Positions 15,710 to 23,538 of a stretch of DNA of 34,157 nt are shown here, piece by piece (the first letter of the stretch is position 1; each line of letters opens with the position of its first letter). Origin of the DNA: Prochlorococcus marinus str. MIT 9201 (lineage in GTDB: Bacteria > Cyanobacteriota > Cyanobacteriia > PCC-6307 > Cyanobiaceae); contig NZ_JNAL01000004.1 in the NCBI RefSeq assembly GCF_000759955.1, positions 1 to 34,157 on the forward strand. The letters run 5' to 3'. The notes under the pieces are model-generated. The model worked only from the letters and a program-made list of their open reading frames with translations. It was not told the DNA's origin and made no database searches. The translations under genes were made by a program, and so were the position numbers.

Positions 15710-16906
15710 ATTATTTTTTTGTTCTAATTCAAGCTTACTGGCCAAAGGCTTGGCTGAAAGGCCTTGGATTCCTACTGTCATTAATATAGTAAGAAAAACT
15801 AAACCTTGGAGACGTCCAGCCCCAAGGATACCAGCCTGCTCTAATCTAATAGAAAAAAGAGAAGCTACCGCTGCGGTAACAATACCTCTGGGGGCTAACC
15901 AAGCCAAAAATATTTTTTCTTTTAAGTTCAATTCTCTTCCCATTGTTGCTATCCATATAGAAATAGGGCGAACAATTACCATCAACATAAAAACGCAAAC
16001 GACTCCACCCCAGCCAAGAGGACTTAATTCACCCCAAGAAACATCAGCGGCCAAAAGAGGGAAAAGAACTGTAATGGCTAATTGAGCTAATTCACCTATT
16101 AGATTATCCAATCTTTCCTTATCTATAACTTCTCTTTTCCCTACAACAAAACCTGCCGCTACAGAAGCAGGCAAGCCTGATTCTGGCAGAAAATATTCGC
16201 AAATTCCATACACAAGGAAAATAAATCCAAGGGTAACTTGAAGCTCTATACCAAATGAAGCTTCATTTTTTATTTTTTTTAAAATTTCTGATAGTAACCA
16301 TCCTGCACTTAATCCAATGAAGACTCCTCCCCCTAATCTTTGCATTAATGCTATAAATACATCGTTAATCCCACGTAGGTCGCCTAAAGTAAGTTCTAAA
16401 AGAAGTAATGCAAGTACTGCACCAATTGGTTCAAGCAACAACCCCTCAGCTTTTAAAACTTCCGAAAGAGGGGAAGCTAATTTTATTTGTTCCACTAATG
16501 GAGAGACAACAGTTGGTCCAGTAGCTAGAACGATGGCACTATATATTCCTGCAACTTGCCATGAGAGTCCTGCCAGCCAATGAGCAATAAAAATTCCCGC
16601 TGATAATGAAATAAAAAGTCTTACCAATGAAATTTTCAAAACAGTATTTCTTATATTCCCCTCAGGCAGTTTTAAATTTAGTCCCCCTTCAAATAGAACC
16701 AAACAGACTAAAAGCCCTACAATAGTTTCAAGTCCTTGCCCAAGATCTAAAGGCTCAACAAGTCCTAAACCTGATCTTCCTATAAGCAATCCGGAAAGCA
16801 ATAAAATAACAACACTGGGAGATCCTGTTAAAGAAGAAAATAATCGAGCACAAGCACCTGCGAATACAGTGATTCCCCAAAGTAATCCAAGCCTTTCAGG
16901 CGTCAT
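15701..16906 (-). CDS. Cation:proton antiporter, CPA1/NhaP type
   Basis: A 401-residue polytopic membrane protein with about a dozen hydrophobic segments. LLSGLLIGRSGLGLV, LVLFEGGLNLKL and IVLATGPTVVSPLVEQIKL match the NhaP/CPA1 core; the acidic pair normally at the transport site appears as Thr-Gly-Pro in the TM5 position rather than Asn-Asp or Thr-Asp-Pro, which is unusual. EVLKAEGLLLEPIGAVLALLLLE and FLAWLAPRGIVTAAVASLFSIRL are further family hallmarks. Likely exchanges Na+ or K+ for H+ across the plasma or thylakoid membrane. It has no long cytoplasmic tail. ATG start. Convergent overlap with gltX of 9 nt. Confidence 0.88.
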   Translation of the reverse strand: MTPERLGLLWGITVFAGACARLFSSLTGSPSVVILLLSGLLIGRSGLGLVEPLDLGQGLETIVGLLVCLVLFEGGLNLKLPEGNIRNTVLKISLVRLFISLSAGIFIAHWLAGLSWQVAGIYSAIVLATGPTVVSPLVEQIKLASPLSEVLKAEGLLLEPIGAVLALLLLELTLGDLRGINDVFIALMQRLGGGVFIGLSAGWLLSEILKKIKNEASFGIELQVTLGFIFLVYGICEYFLPESGLPASVAAGFVVGKREVIDKERLDNLIGELAQLAITVLFPLLAADVSWGELSPLGWGGVVCVFMLMVIVRPISIWIATMGRELNLKEKIFLAWLAPRGIVTAAVASLFSIRLEQAGILGAGRLQGLVFLTILMTVGIQGLSAKPLASKLELEQKNNLD

Positions 16907-17071
16907 AAAAAATTATATATAGTAAAAAATATTTATTATTTTGATTAAATCAACAATCTTATCTGAAGTCCAATAAATACAATACTTATTAATTTAATTA
17001 ATCAGCTGAACAGGATTAATTTTTATTAAATGCTTCAAAACTTGTTTTAAGTCAAATGAATTTAATTTTTA
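16907..17071. other. Intergenic region upstream of the antiporter gene and downstream of hli (165 bp)
   Basis: AT-rich, with no ORF or convincing structured RNA. It must hold the antiporter promoter (minus strand) and the end of the tsaD-hli transcript; I could not choose elements with confidence. Confidence 0.5.
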
Positions 17072-17248
17072 TTAGGAAAATTGGCTTATGAAAGCAATAA
17101 TTATAAAAATAATTCCTATCCCAACAGTTGCCATCCTTCCATTCCATATTTCAGCTTGAGGTGTAAAACCTCTTTTCCACAAATTAAGTTCATTTTTATC
17201 AACAAACTTTTTTGTCTCTTTAATCTTGATTTTAGGTTGTTTGTTCAT
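17072..17248 (-). CDS. hli: High-light-inducible protein (Hli / small CAB-like)
   Basis: A 58-residue frame on the minus strand (ATG at 17248, TAA at 17072). The N-terminal half is hydrophilic and lysine-rich; then come WKRGFTPQAEIWNGRMATVG and a hydrophobic helix GIIFIIIAFISQFS. The A-E-x-W-N-G-R-x-A-x-x-G element is the chlorophyll-binding helix motif of the Hli/LHC superfamily, with Glu33, Asn36 and Arg38 as pigment/ion-pair residues. Such single-helix proteins bind chlorophyll and carotenoid in the thylakoid and protect photosystems under high light. The gene starts 5 nt after the tsaD stop, so it may be co-transcribed with tsaD or have a promoter within it. Confidence 0.92.
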   Translation of the reverse strand: MNKQPKIKIKETKKFVDKNELNLWKRGFTPQAEIWNGRMATVGIGIIFIIIAFISQFS

Positions 17249-17253
17249 TGAAG

Positions 17254-18324
17254 TTAAAAAGGAGGGATTTCTTCATAGAGGGTATTTGCTTGTTCAATTG
17301 ATAGTCTTCCTGCGACACCTAATTTAAGGGAACTAAAATGATCCTTAAATTTGATCCTGAACAACGCCGCCGCTCCAATCATTGCCGCATTATCTGTACA
17401 AAGTTTAAGAGGAGCTAAATGAACTTTAATAGATTTTTTACTAGCTTCACTAATCATCATTTTTCTTAATGTATTGTTAGCAGCCACTCCTCCAACAACT
17501 ACAACATTATCCAAGCTATGGTCTTCTGCACATTTTATTGTTCTTTCTACCAAGACTTCTGCAACTACTCTCTCAAAGCTTGCAGCAATATCAGGAATTG
17601 GAATGGTATTCCCATCCAAATTTATTCTCTCAACTAATCTTAATACGGCAGTCTTTAGACCACTAAAAGAAAAATCATATTTAAGAAATCCCCCTTTTTT
17701 ATCAGAAATCCTACATTTTGGTAAATTAAATTTCATTGGGTCCCCATTTTTAGCAATCTTTTCAATTGCCGGTCCTCCTGGATAACTTAAACCTAATAGT
17801 CTTCCGACTTTATCGAAGGCTTCTCCAGCGGCATCATCAAAACTTTTCCCAAGTCTCTGCATTCCCCTTCTATCATCAACCCTTATCAATTCAGTATGTC
17901 CCCCACTGACAAGTAATGTTAGAAAAGATTTCTTTGGATAATTTTCTGAAAATAGAATTGAAGATAAATGCCCCTCCAAATGATGAATTCCCAAAAAAGG
18001 CTTTGAATGTAACATGCAAAGTGATCTTGCAGTTATAGAGCCAACTCGTAAACAACCCACTAATCCAGGAGCTACAGTTGATGCAATATAATCAACTTCC
18101 TCAATTTTGATTTTTGATTCTTCTAAAGCCTTATCTAAAACAAAAGGTAATAACTCCAAGTGCTTTCTAGCTGCGAGTTCAGGCACGACTCCTCCCCATT
18201 TTGAATGATCTTCAATTTGAGATGCGATTATATTTGAATGTATTCTGAAAGTGTCGCCAATATTAGAAACAATTGAGACAGATGTCTCATCACAACTTGT
18301 TTCAATAGCTAAAACTTTATGCAT
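17254..18324 (-). CDS. tsaD: tRNA N6-adenosine threonylcarbamoyltransferase TsaD
   Basis: Transfers the threonylcarbamoyl group to A37 of ANN-decoding tRNAs with TsaB, TsaC and TsaE. 356 residues. ETSCDETSVSIV (residues 8-19), PGLVGCLRVG, the metal-binding HHLEGH (His115 and His119), LVSGGHTELI, FDDAAGEAFDKVGRLLGL, YPGGPAIE, VVVVGGVAANNTLR and LCTDNAAMIG are the full Kae1/Gcp signature set. ATG start. Divergent from psaF, with about 74 nt between the starts, and followed closely by hli. Confidence 0.97.
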   Translation of the reverse strand: MHKVLAIETSCDETSVSIVSNIGDTFRIHSNIIASQIEDHSKWGGVVPELAARKHLELLPFVLDKALEESKIKIEEVDYIASTVAPGLVGCLRVGSITARSLCMLHSKPFLGIHHLEGHLSSILFSENYPKKSFLTLLVSGGHTELIRVDDRRGMQRLGKSFDDAAGEAFDKVGRLLGLSYPGGPAIEKIAKNGDPMKFNLPKCRISDKKGGFLKYDFSFSGLKTAVLRLVERINLDGNTIPIPDIAASFERVVAEVLVERTIKCAEDHSLDNVVVVGGVAANNTLRKMMISEASKKSIKVHLAPLKLCTDNAAMIGAAALFRIKFKDHFSSLKLGVAGRLSIEQANTLYEEIPPF

Positions 18325-18398
18325 TTTTGATTCAACTTGTTCTATTTTAATGTTAATTTCTTACTTAACACACTATAGGGAATTAAAGATTGCAACTT

Positions 18399-18953
18399 AT
18401 GAAATTCTTTTTTTCAATCATAACCTCAGTTTTTCTGTTCCTAGGAATTACTCCAATTGCTCTGGCTGCTAATGGGCCTGCCTTAAACGCAGATAGAGCT
18501 AGCACAGAATATACGGCTTCAGCCCTCACTAAATGCTCTGAGAATCCTAAATTTATTGAGAGAGCAAATTCTGCAACTACTCAAAAAGACATCGCAAGAT
18601 TTGAAAGATACGGAAAAGCATCATGCGGAGATGATGGTCTTCCACATTTAATAATTGGACCTCCTCTTGAGCCATGGGGAGCCCTTTTAAATAGAGGTCA
18701 TGAGGGAGATTTACTTATTCCAGGAGTATTATTCATTTACATCGCTGGAATAATAGGCTGGTCAGGAAGAGAGTATCTGATTGAATCAAAAAAGACTAAG
18801 AATCCAGCAGATCTTGAGATAATTATTGACCTAGAGTTAGCCAGAAAATGTCTTGTAAAAGGAGCGCAATGGCCTCTTCTTGCTAATAAACAAGGTAGAA
18901 ATGGAGACTTAAGAGAGAAAGATAACAACATTACACTTAATGGTCCTCGCTAA
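18399..18953 (+). CDS. psaF: Photosystem I reaction centre subunit III
   Basis: Lumen-exposed PSI subunit. From ATG at 18399 the protein has 184 residues. It begins with a signal peptide (MKFFFSIITSVFLFLGITPIALA, cleaved after ALA). The lumenal domain has two Cys (KCSENPKF and KASCGDDG) that form the conserved disulphide, and GPPLEPWGALLNRGHEGDLLIPGVLFIYIAGIIGWSGREYL covers the C-terminal membrane part. An in-frame TTG at 18390 would add three residues before a complete signal peptide, so ATG is preferred. It is followed by psaJ 27 nt downstream; the two genes form the usual psaFJ operon. Confidence 0.96.
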   Translation: MKFFFSIITSVFLFLGITPIALAANGPALNADRASTEYTASALTKCSENPKFIERANSATTQKDIARFERYGKASCGDDGLPHLIIGPPLEPWGALLNRGHEGDLLIPGVLFIYIAGIIGWSGREYLIESKKTKNPADLEIIIDLELARKCLVKGAQWPLLANKQGRNGDLREKDNNITLNGPR

Positions 18954-18980
18954 ACATCTTTAAAAACTTTCATAAAACAA

Positions 18981-19115
18981 ATGTTCAAAATTCTAAACAC
19001 AAAATTTGTAAGATCTGCCCCAGTAGTAGCAGCAATTTGGCTAAGCCTTACAGCGGGAATAATTATTGAGTTTAATAGGTTTTTCCCCGATTTATTATTC
19101 CATCCAATGAGCTGA
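18981..19115 (+). CDS. psaJ: Photosystem I reaction centre subunit IX
   Basis: A 44-residue single-helix PSI protein: [20 protein letters not shown], a hydrophobic helix ([10 protein letters not shown]), then [14 protein letters not shown]. FxRFxPDLLFHP is the PsaJ C-terminal signature. ATG at 18981, TGA at 19113-19115. It helps hold PsaF and carotenoids at the PSI edge. Second gene of psaFJ; a strong terminator hairpin follows at 19126-19160. Confidence 0.96.
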   Translation: MFKILNTKFVRSAPVVAAIWLSLTAGIIIEFNRFFPDLLFHPMS

Positions 19116-19125
19116 TAAAAGAGAG

Positions 19126-19160
19126 AATAATCAAGTTTTTATTAACTTGATTATTTTTTT
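19126..19160 (+). terminator. Rho-independent terminator of psaFJ, overlapping the 3' end of gmk
   Basis: AATAATCAAGTT (19126-19137) pairs perfectly with AACTTGATTATT (19144-19155) around a TTTATT loop, followed by a T tract to 19160. The left arm contains the gmk stop codon (TGA on the minus strand at 19133-19131), and the right arm lies in gmk coding sequence. In the minus direction the stem is followed by CTCTCTTTTATC, a weaker U tract, so bidirectional use is possible. Confidence 0.85.
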
Positions 19161-19685
19161 GGCTGTTTCGTCAACATTGTGATTTGTTAACGCAAAATCA
19201 AATTGATTTGATACTGAAATCTCATAATTAGCCCTAAAGAGTCTTTTTTTAATTGCCTCTTCTTTTTCTGTACCTCTATTTCTTATTCTTCTCTCTAACT
19301 CTTCCTTATCCGGAGGAAGTAAAAATATTGACAAGGAATTAGGAAACTTATTTTTTATTTGCCTTGCTCCCTCTACCTCAATTTCAAGTAGCACAGTAAA
19401 TCCCCTCTTTATTTTCTCATTAACTGAAGACAAAGGAGTTCCATAATAGCTCCCAGCGAATTGAGCCCATTCGAGGAATAGGTTTTGTTCAATCATTTCT
19501 TTAAACTTTTCTTGATTTAAAAAGTAGTAATTTTCTCCGTCCTTCTCTCCCTCTCTAGGTTCTCTAGTAGTTGCAGATATTGAAAGCCAAAAATCTTTTT
19601 CTTTACCTAATATTTCTTTCACAACTGTTCCTTTACCCACCCCGCTGGGTCCAGTAAGGATAATGAGTTTTTTTTGATTTTTCAT
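19131..19685 (-). CDS. gmk: Guanylate kinase
   Basis: Phosphorylates GMP to GDP with ATP. 184 residues, standard length. P-loop ILTGPSGVGKGTVV (about residues 9-22), the GMP-binding SATTREPREGEKDGENYYF, YYGTP, VLLEIEVEGARQIK and IFLLPPDKEELERRIRNRGTE (lid with catalytic Arg). ATG start. The last codons double as one side of the psaFJ terminator hairpin. Divergent from the NFACT gene, with 49 nt between starts. Confidence 0.97.
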   Translation of the reverse strand: MKNQKKLIILTGPSGVGKGTVVKEILGKEKDFWLSISATTREPREGEKDGENYYFLNQEKFKEMIEQNLFLEWAQFAGSYYGTPLSSVNEKIKRGFTVLLEIEVEGARQIKNKFPNSLSIFLLPPDKEELERRIRNRGTEKEEAIKKRLFRANYEISVSNQFDFALTNHNVDETAKKIIKLIKT

Positions 19686-19734
19686 ATTAAATTTTTTACA
19701 GTAAGATAAACATCTTGTGAATTAAAAAGGAATA

Positions 19735-21459
19735 ATGCAAAAAGGTGTTCCACAGATAATGGATATTACATCTATTAGATCTGTCTTGCATTATTTGACA
19801 GAGAACATCCTACCTACAAAGTTTGAAACTGCTCAACAACCAGATCCTAATACAGTTCAACTGTGTTTCAGAGGAGTTAATTCTCAAACATGGATAGAAT
19901 TTTCATGGAATGGAGACTCGCCTAGAATACTAAAGATAAAAAGGCCAGAAAAGATTGGGAGAGAAAGTACACTTTCTAAACAAATAAGATACGGATTAAA
20001 GTACATGGCTTTAATTTCGATTGAACAAGATGATTTCGAGAGAGTTATAAAATTTGGTTTTGCAAAAAAACCTGGAGATGAAATTAGTAAGTATTTAATT
20101 TTTGAATTAATGGGAAAACATAGTAATATTTTTTATTTGGATAATAAACATAAAATAATTGCAGTTGGCAAACAAATCAAATCAAGTCAATCCAGTTTTA
20201 GAACAATTTCAACAGGATCAATTTATTCTGGACCACCAGTTAATCTCAAAAAACAACCTAAAGAAGATGAGTCTTTTCAATCATGGAAAGACTCAATTTC
20301 AATAGTGCCTGAATCTTTGAAATACTGTTTAATAAATACCTATCAAGGAGTAAGCCCTATACTCACAAAACAATTAGAGTTTGTTAGCAAAACTAGCAAT
20401 TCGGAAATAATGGAACAAAATATCGATTTCATAAGAGATTCAGACTTAAAAGAAATATTTAAAAATTGGAAAATTTGGATAAATCGGATTAAAAATAATA
20501 ACTTTAAATTTTCTATATTTAATAAAGAATTTTATTGCGTTTGGTTTTTTGATAATGAAATTAATTGCGAAAATAAAATTGATTTATGCTCCGGTTTAGA
20601 GAATTATTATGATTATCATCTTAAGCAAAAAAAACTTGAATTATTAGAAAAGAAAATTAAAGGGATAATTTTTAAACAGACCAATACTGAGAAAAAGAAT
20701 TTAAATATTCAATATGATCTTTTGGCAAAATCAGAAAACTACGATGTATATAAAGAAAAAGCCGATAATATATTCAGTTCAAATGAAATAAAGAAAAGAG
20801 ATATTATTAAAGGACAAAAACTTTATAAGAAGTCAAAAAAACTTAAGAGATCTAGAGAATTGATAAAAGAAAGATTAAGTATTTACAAAACTAATATAGA
20901 AAGATTAGATGAATTCACTACACTCCTAGAAAATCTAAATTCTTTAAATCATGAAAACCTTTTTATGAGAATCAAACTACTAGAAGAAATTATGGAAGAA
21001 ATATGTAACGAATTTAATATCAATATCAAAAGGCAAAGAGAAGATAAGAAAAGTACATCTGAGATTCAATCTTCACCAATTCAAGTTAACACTCCCACAG
21101 GATTGAAGCTTCAGGTAGGCAGAAATATGAGGCAAAATGATTTAATAAGCTTTAAGTTTTCAAAAAAAGGCGATCTATGGTTTCATGCACAGGAATCACC
21201 AGGTAGTCATGTAGTTTTAAAGTCTTCATCACATGCAGCATCTGAACAAGATCTTCAAATAGCTGCAGATTTAGCTGCTTTATTTAGTAAGGCAAAAAGA
21301 AACATTAAAGTTCCAATTAATTTAGTAAAGATAAAAGATTTGCATAAAATCAAAAAAGGAGGGCCGGGGTGCGTTTCCTTTAAAAACGGAGAAATTATTT
21401 GGGGAAATCCTACAAGAGGAGAAGATTACATTAAAAAAAATCTTAAAACAGTAATTTAG
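19735..21459 (+). CDS. NFACT family protein (Rqc2/RqcH/FbpA homologue)
   Basis: 574 residues in the family order. The NFACT-N region begins at MDITSIRSVLHYLTENILPT (from residue 8), with FAKKPGDEISKYLIFELMGKHSNI. A long lysine/glutamate coiled-coil middle (about residues 300-430, e.g. KKRDIIKGQKLYKKSKKLKRS) follows, then the C-terminal NFACT-R domain (about residues 455-570: TGLKLQVGRNMRQNDLISFK, GDLWFHAQESPGSHVVL). Known of the family: bacterial RqcH binds obstructed 50S subunits and adds C-terminal alanine tails that mark stalled peptides for degradation. The older name 'fibronectin-binding' is unlikely to apply here. ATG at 19735 has AAGGA just upstream; Met8 is an alternative. Confidence 0.9.
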   Translation: MQKGVPQIMDITSIRSVLHYLTENILPTKFETAQQPDPNTVQLCFRGVNSQTWIEFSWNGDSPRILKIKRPEKIGRESTLSKQIRYGLKYMALISIEQDDFERVIKFGFAKKPGDEISKYLIFELMGKHSNIFYLDNKHKIIAVGKQIKSSQSSFRTISTGSIYSGPPVNLKKQPKEDESFQSWKDSISIVPESLKYCLINTYQGVSPILTKQLEFVSKTSNSEIMEQNIDFIRDSDLKEIFKNWKIWINRIKNNNFKFSIFNKEFYCVWFFDNEINCENKIDLCSGLENYYDYHLKQKKLELLEKKIKGIIFKQTNTEKKNLNIQYDLLAKSENYDVYKEKADNIFSSNEIKKRDIIKGQKLYKKSKKLKRSRELIKERLSIYKTNIERLDEFTTLLENLNSLNHENLFMRIKLLEEIMEEICNEFNINIKRQREDKKSTSEIQSSPIQVNTPTGLKLQVGRNMRQNDLISFKFSKKGDLWFHAQESPGSHVVLKSSSHAASEQDLQIAADLAALFSKAKRNIKVPINLVKIKDLHKIKKGGPGCVSFKNGEIIWGNPTRGEDYIKKNLKTVI

Positions 21460-21488
21460 TTTATAATAAAAAAAAATTTTTAATCTAA

Positions 21489-21749
21489 ATGTTTGATTTT
21501 CTTTTAGGCACTCATGAATTTTTAGGAAATCATAGTTTTCCAGAATTTATTGTTGGATATCTATTTGGTGCTGCATTAATAATTGGAGCTCCTACTGTTT
21601 TCTTATTACTTGCCTTCGTAAGCGCTTTAATGAAAACAAATGGGAAAATGGGTGGATACAGAGAATATGAAACATATGGTGAGTCATCTTTAAATGATGC
21701 CCCTCCTTTCTTATTACCAGATCCAACTAATCCTAAATTAAGCAAATAA
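21489..21749 (+). CDS. Small membrane protein of unknown function, 86 aa
   Basis: One clear hydrophobic segment (about residues 20-48, FIVGYLFGAALIIGAPTVFLLLAFVSALM) is flanked by MFDFLLGTHEFLGNHSFPE and a polar, proline-rich C-terminus (YREYETYGESSLNDAPPFLLPDPTNPK). This design resembles small thylakoid subunits, but I cannot assign it to a named Psb, Psa or Pet protein. ATG start; 29 nt downstream of the NFACT gene and 81 nt upstream of tatC on the same strand. Its composition is uniform and it is too well formed to be a chance frame. Confidence 0.7.
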   Translation: MFDFLLGTHEFLGNHSFPEFIVGYLFGAALIIGAPTVFLLLAFVSALMKTNGKMGGYREYETYGESSLNDAPPFLLPDPTNPKLSK

Positions 21750-21830
21750 TTAAATTTATCGAAAAAATAAATTGGACTTTGACAAATATATTTTTAACCC
21801 TTCTACTTACAGAATCTTTATTTAACAATA

Positions 21831-22589
21831 ATGAGAGATACAGGTCAAAGTGAAAATAAATTATCAGATTCGATGACTTTTAGTGATCATTTAGAGGAAC
21901 TTCGTCAAAGGATACTAAACTCAATTTACTCAATACTTATTTCAATATTCTTTAGTTTTCTAATTATAAAGCCATTAATATCTTTCTTGGAAATCCCAGC
22001 TGGTGATATTCATTTACTACAACTTGCTCCAGGAGAATTTTTATTTGTCGCTATTAAAGTTGCAGGTTACAGCGGATTAATAGTTTCTATGCCTTATATT
22101 TTTTATCAAATAATATTATTTATTTCCCCTGGATTAACAAGACAAGAAAAAAGCCTTATCTTGCCCGCAGTTTTTGGTTCAGGTTTTCTATTCTTCTTGG
22201 GATTAATTTTTTCATGGTGGATATTAGTTCCTGCCGCCATAAATTTCTTTATTTCTTTCGGTGCTGACATCGTTGAACCTACTTGGTCTATAGAAAGATA
22301 TTTTGATTTTGTTCTCTTGTTAATGTCTAGCACTGCAATAGCTTTTCAATTGCCAGTACTACAATTTATTCTTGGTTCTCTTGGAATAATTACTACAGAA
22401 AAAATGATTTCGAATTGGAAGATAGTTGTAATCTCCTCCGCAATCTTATCTGCAGTGATTACCCCTTCAACAGATCCATTGACGATGTCATTACTATCTA
22501 TATCGATTGTATTTTTATTTTTTGTGGGTACTGGATTAACTTTCTTATCAGAAAATCTTAAGTCAAAAACTCTTTCATCTTCTCATTAA
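21831..22589 (+). CDS. tatC: Sec-independent protein translocase TatC
   Basis: Membrane receptor of the twin-arginine export system, which moves folded proteins across plasma and thylakoid membranes. 252 residues, six hydrophobic segments. TFSDHLEELRQRILNSIYSI (residues about 16-35) is the TatC N-terminal signature, where ELR contributes to signal-peptide recognition. LAPGEFLFVAIKVAG, SPGLTRQEKSLILP and the SAVITPSTDPLTMSLLSI end are also characteristic. ATG start. A likely client, the Rieske protein PetC, is encoded 410 nt downstream. The last 32 nt overlap the opposing DUF3067-like gene. Confidence 0.96.
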   Translation: MRDTGQSENKLSDSMTFSDHLEELRQRILNSIYSILISIFFSFLIIKPLISFLEIPAGDIHLLQLAPGEFLFVAIKVAGYSGLIVSMPYIFYQIILFISPGLTRQEKSLILPAVFGSGFLFFLGLIFSWWILVPAAINFFISFGADIVEPTWSIERYFDFVLLLMSSTAIAFQLPVLQFILGSLGIITTEKMISNWKIVVISSAILSAVITPSTDPLTMSLLSISIVFLFFVGTGLTFLSENLKSKTLSSSH

Positions 22590-22875
22590 CATTTAATTGC
22601 AAGCTGACAGCTCTACCTAACCTTGGCTTAGCATTGACTTTCTTCAGCCATTCCCTTACTTCCTCTGAGTATCCACATCTATTTAAAATCTCAATTTTAT
22701 CAGCTATAGATTTTTTATATTCATCTTCACTTAAGGGGAATGATTCCTGTCCAAGAAATCCCCACATCATTTGAAAATACACAAATTTTCCTCTTCTAAA
22801 AAGTCTAAAATCATATTTTTTCCCCCAACGATGAATCAAATAATGAATAACTTCATCTACCAGTAGTGGATTCAT
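22558..22875 (-). CDS. DUF3067-like cyanobacterial protein
   Basis: A 105-residue soluble protein, with VDEVIHYLIHRWGKKYDFRLFRRGKFVYFQMMWGFLGQESFPLSEDEY and RCGYSEEVREWLKK. I associate this pattern (RW..KYDxRLxR...Y.QMMW) with DUF3067, found in cyanobacteria and chloroplasts; this is recall, not a search result, and the molecular role is not known to me. ATG start at 22875. Its last 32 nt overlap the end of tatC on the opposite strand, the longest convergent overlap in the window. It is divergent from petC. Confidence 0.75.
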   Translation of the reverse strand: MNPLLVDEVIHYLIHRWGKKYDFRLFRRGKFVYFQMMWGFLGQESFPLSEDEYKKSIADKIEILNRCGYSEEVREWLKKVNAKPRLGRAVSLQLNVNEKMKEFLT

Positions 22876-22998
22876 TTAAGTTGATTAATTAAGACTTCCT
22901 AAACTTTTACTTTAAATTATTAAAAGTCCTATCTATTTGCAACAGAAATTGAACAATTTGCTCCATAATAACTAATAAATAACAGAACCAAGTAGCGA
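22876..22998. promoter_or_regulatory. Divergent promoter region of petCA and the DUF3067-like gene
   Basis: 123 bp. On the plus strand TTGAAC (22949-22954) with TAATAA (22973-22978) at an 18-nt spacing is a possible petC promoter starting about 15 nt before the ATG; matches are modest. No operator is evident. Confidence 0.35.
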
Positions 22999-23535
22999 AT
23001 GACTCAATTAAGTTCCAATGATGTCCCATCAATGGGTCGAAGGCAATTTATGAATCTTCTTACATTTGGTACTGCAACTGGAGTAGCTTTAGGAGCCCTT
23101 TACCCAGTAGCAAATTACTTCATGCCTTTAAGAGCAGGAGGTGGTGGTGGTGGAACCTCTGCTAAAGATGAATTAGGGAATCCGATAAGTAAAACAGGTT
23201 GGTTAGCAACTCATCAAGCAGGAGATAGAAGTCTAGTCCAAGGTTTGAAGGGAGATCCAACTTATTTAATAGTTAATGAGGGTGGGGAAATAGGAGAATT
23301 TGGTTTAAATGCAATTTGTACTCATTTAGGTTGTGTTGTCCCATGGGATAGTGGTGCTAATAAATTTATATGTCCTTGTCATGGCAGCCAGTACGATACA
23401 AATGGGAAGGTAGTCAGAGGGCCTGCTCCTTTATCTTTAGCGCTAGCTCATGTCGATATTGAAGATGATGCTGTACTCGTCAAACAATGGTCAGAAACTG
23501 ACTTTAGAACTAATGAAAATCCATGGTGGGCATAA
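22999..23535 (+). CDS. petC: Cytochrome b6f Rieske iron-sulfur protein
   Basis: Carries electrons from plastoquinol to cytochrome f in the b6f complex, with its soluble domain in the thylakoid lumen. 178 residues. The N-terminus has a twin-arginine motif (GRRQFMNLL, Arg14-Arg15) followed by the single membrane helix ([22 protein letters not shown]). A flexible poly-glycine hinge (residues 47-52) precedes the 2Fe-2S domain. Cluster ligands: Cys107/His109 in CTHLGC and Cys125/His128 in CPCHGS; Cys112 and Cys127 form the disulphide. ATG start. petA begins 3 nt after its stop, so the pair is one operon. The Tat-type N-terminus explains the functional link with nearby tatC. Confidence 0.97.
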   Translation: MTQLSSNDVPSMGRRQFMNLLTFGTATGVALGALYPVANYFMPLRAGGGGGGTSAKDELGNPISKTGWLATHQAGDRSLVQGLKGDPTYLIVNEGGEIGEFGLNAICTHLGCVVPWDSGANKFICPCHGSQYDTNGKVVRGPAPLSLALAHVDIEDDAVLVKQWSETDFRTNENPWWA

Positions 23536-23538
23536 AAA

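Noticed and set aside
15684-16085. 133-codon plus-strand frame following gltX
   Set aside because: It is antisense to the C-terminal part of the antiporter, with no recognisable motif.
18390-18398. TTG start adding three residues to PsaF
   Set aside because: The ATG at 18399 already starts a complete signal peptide.
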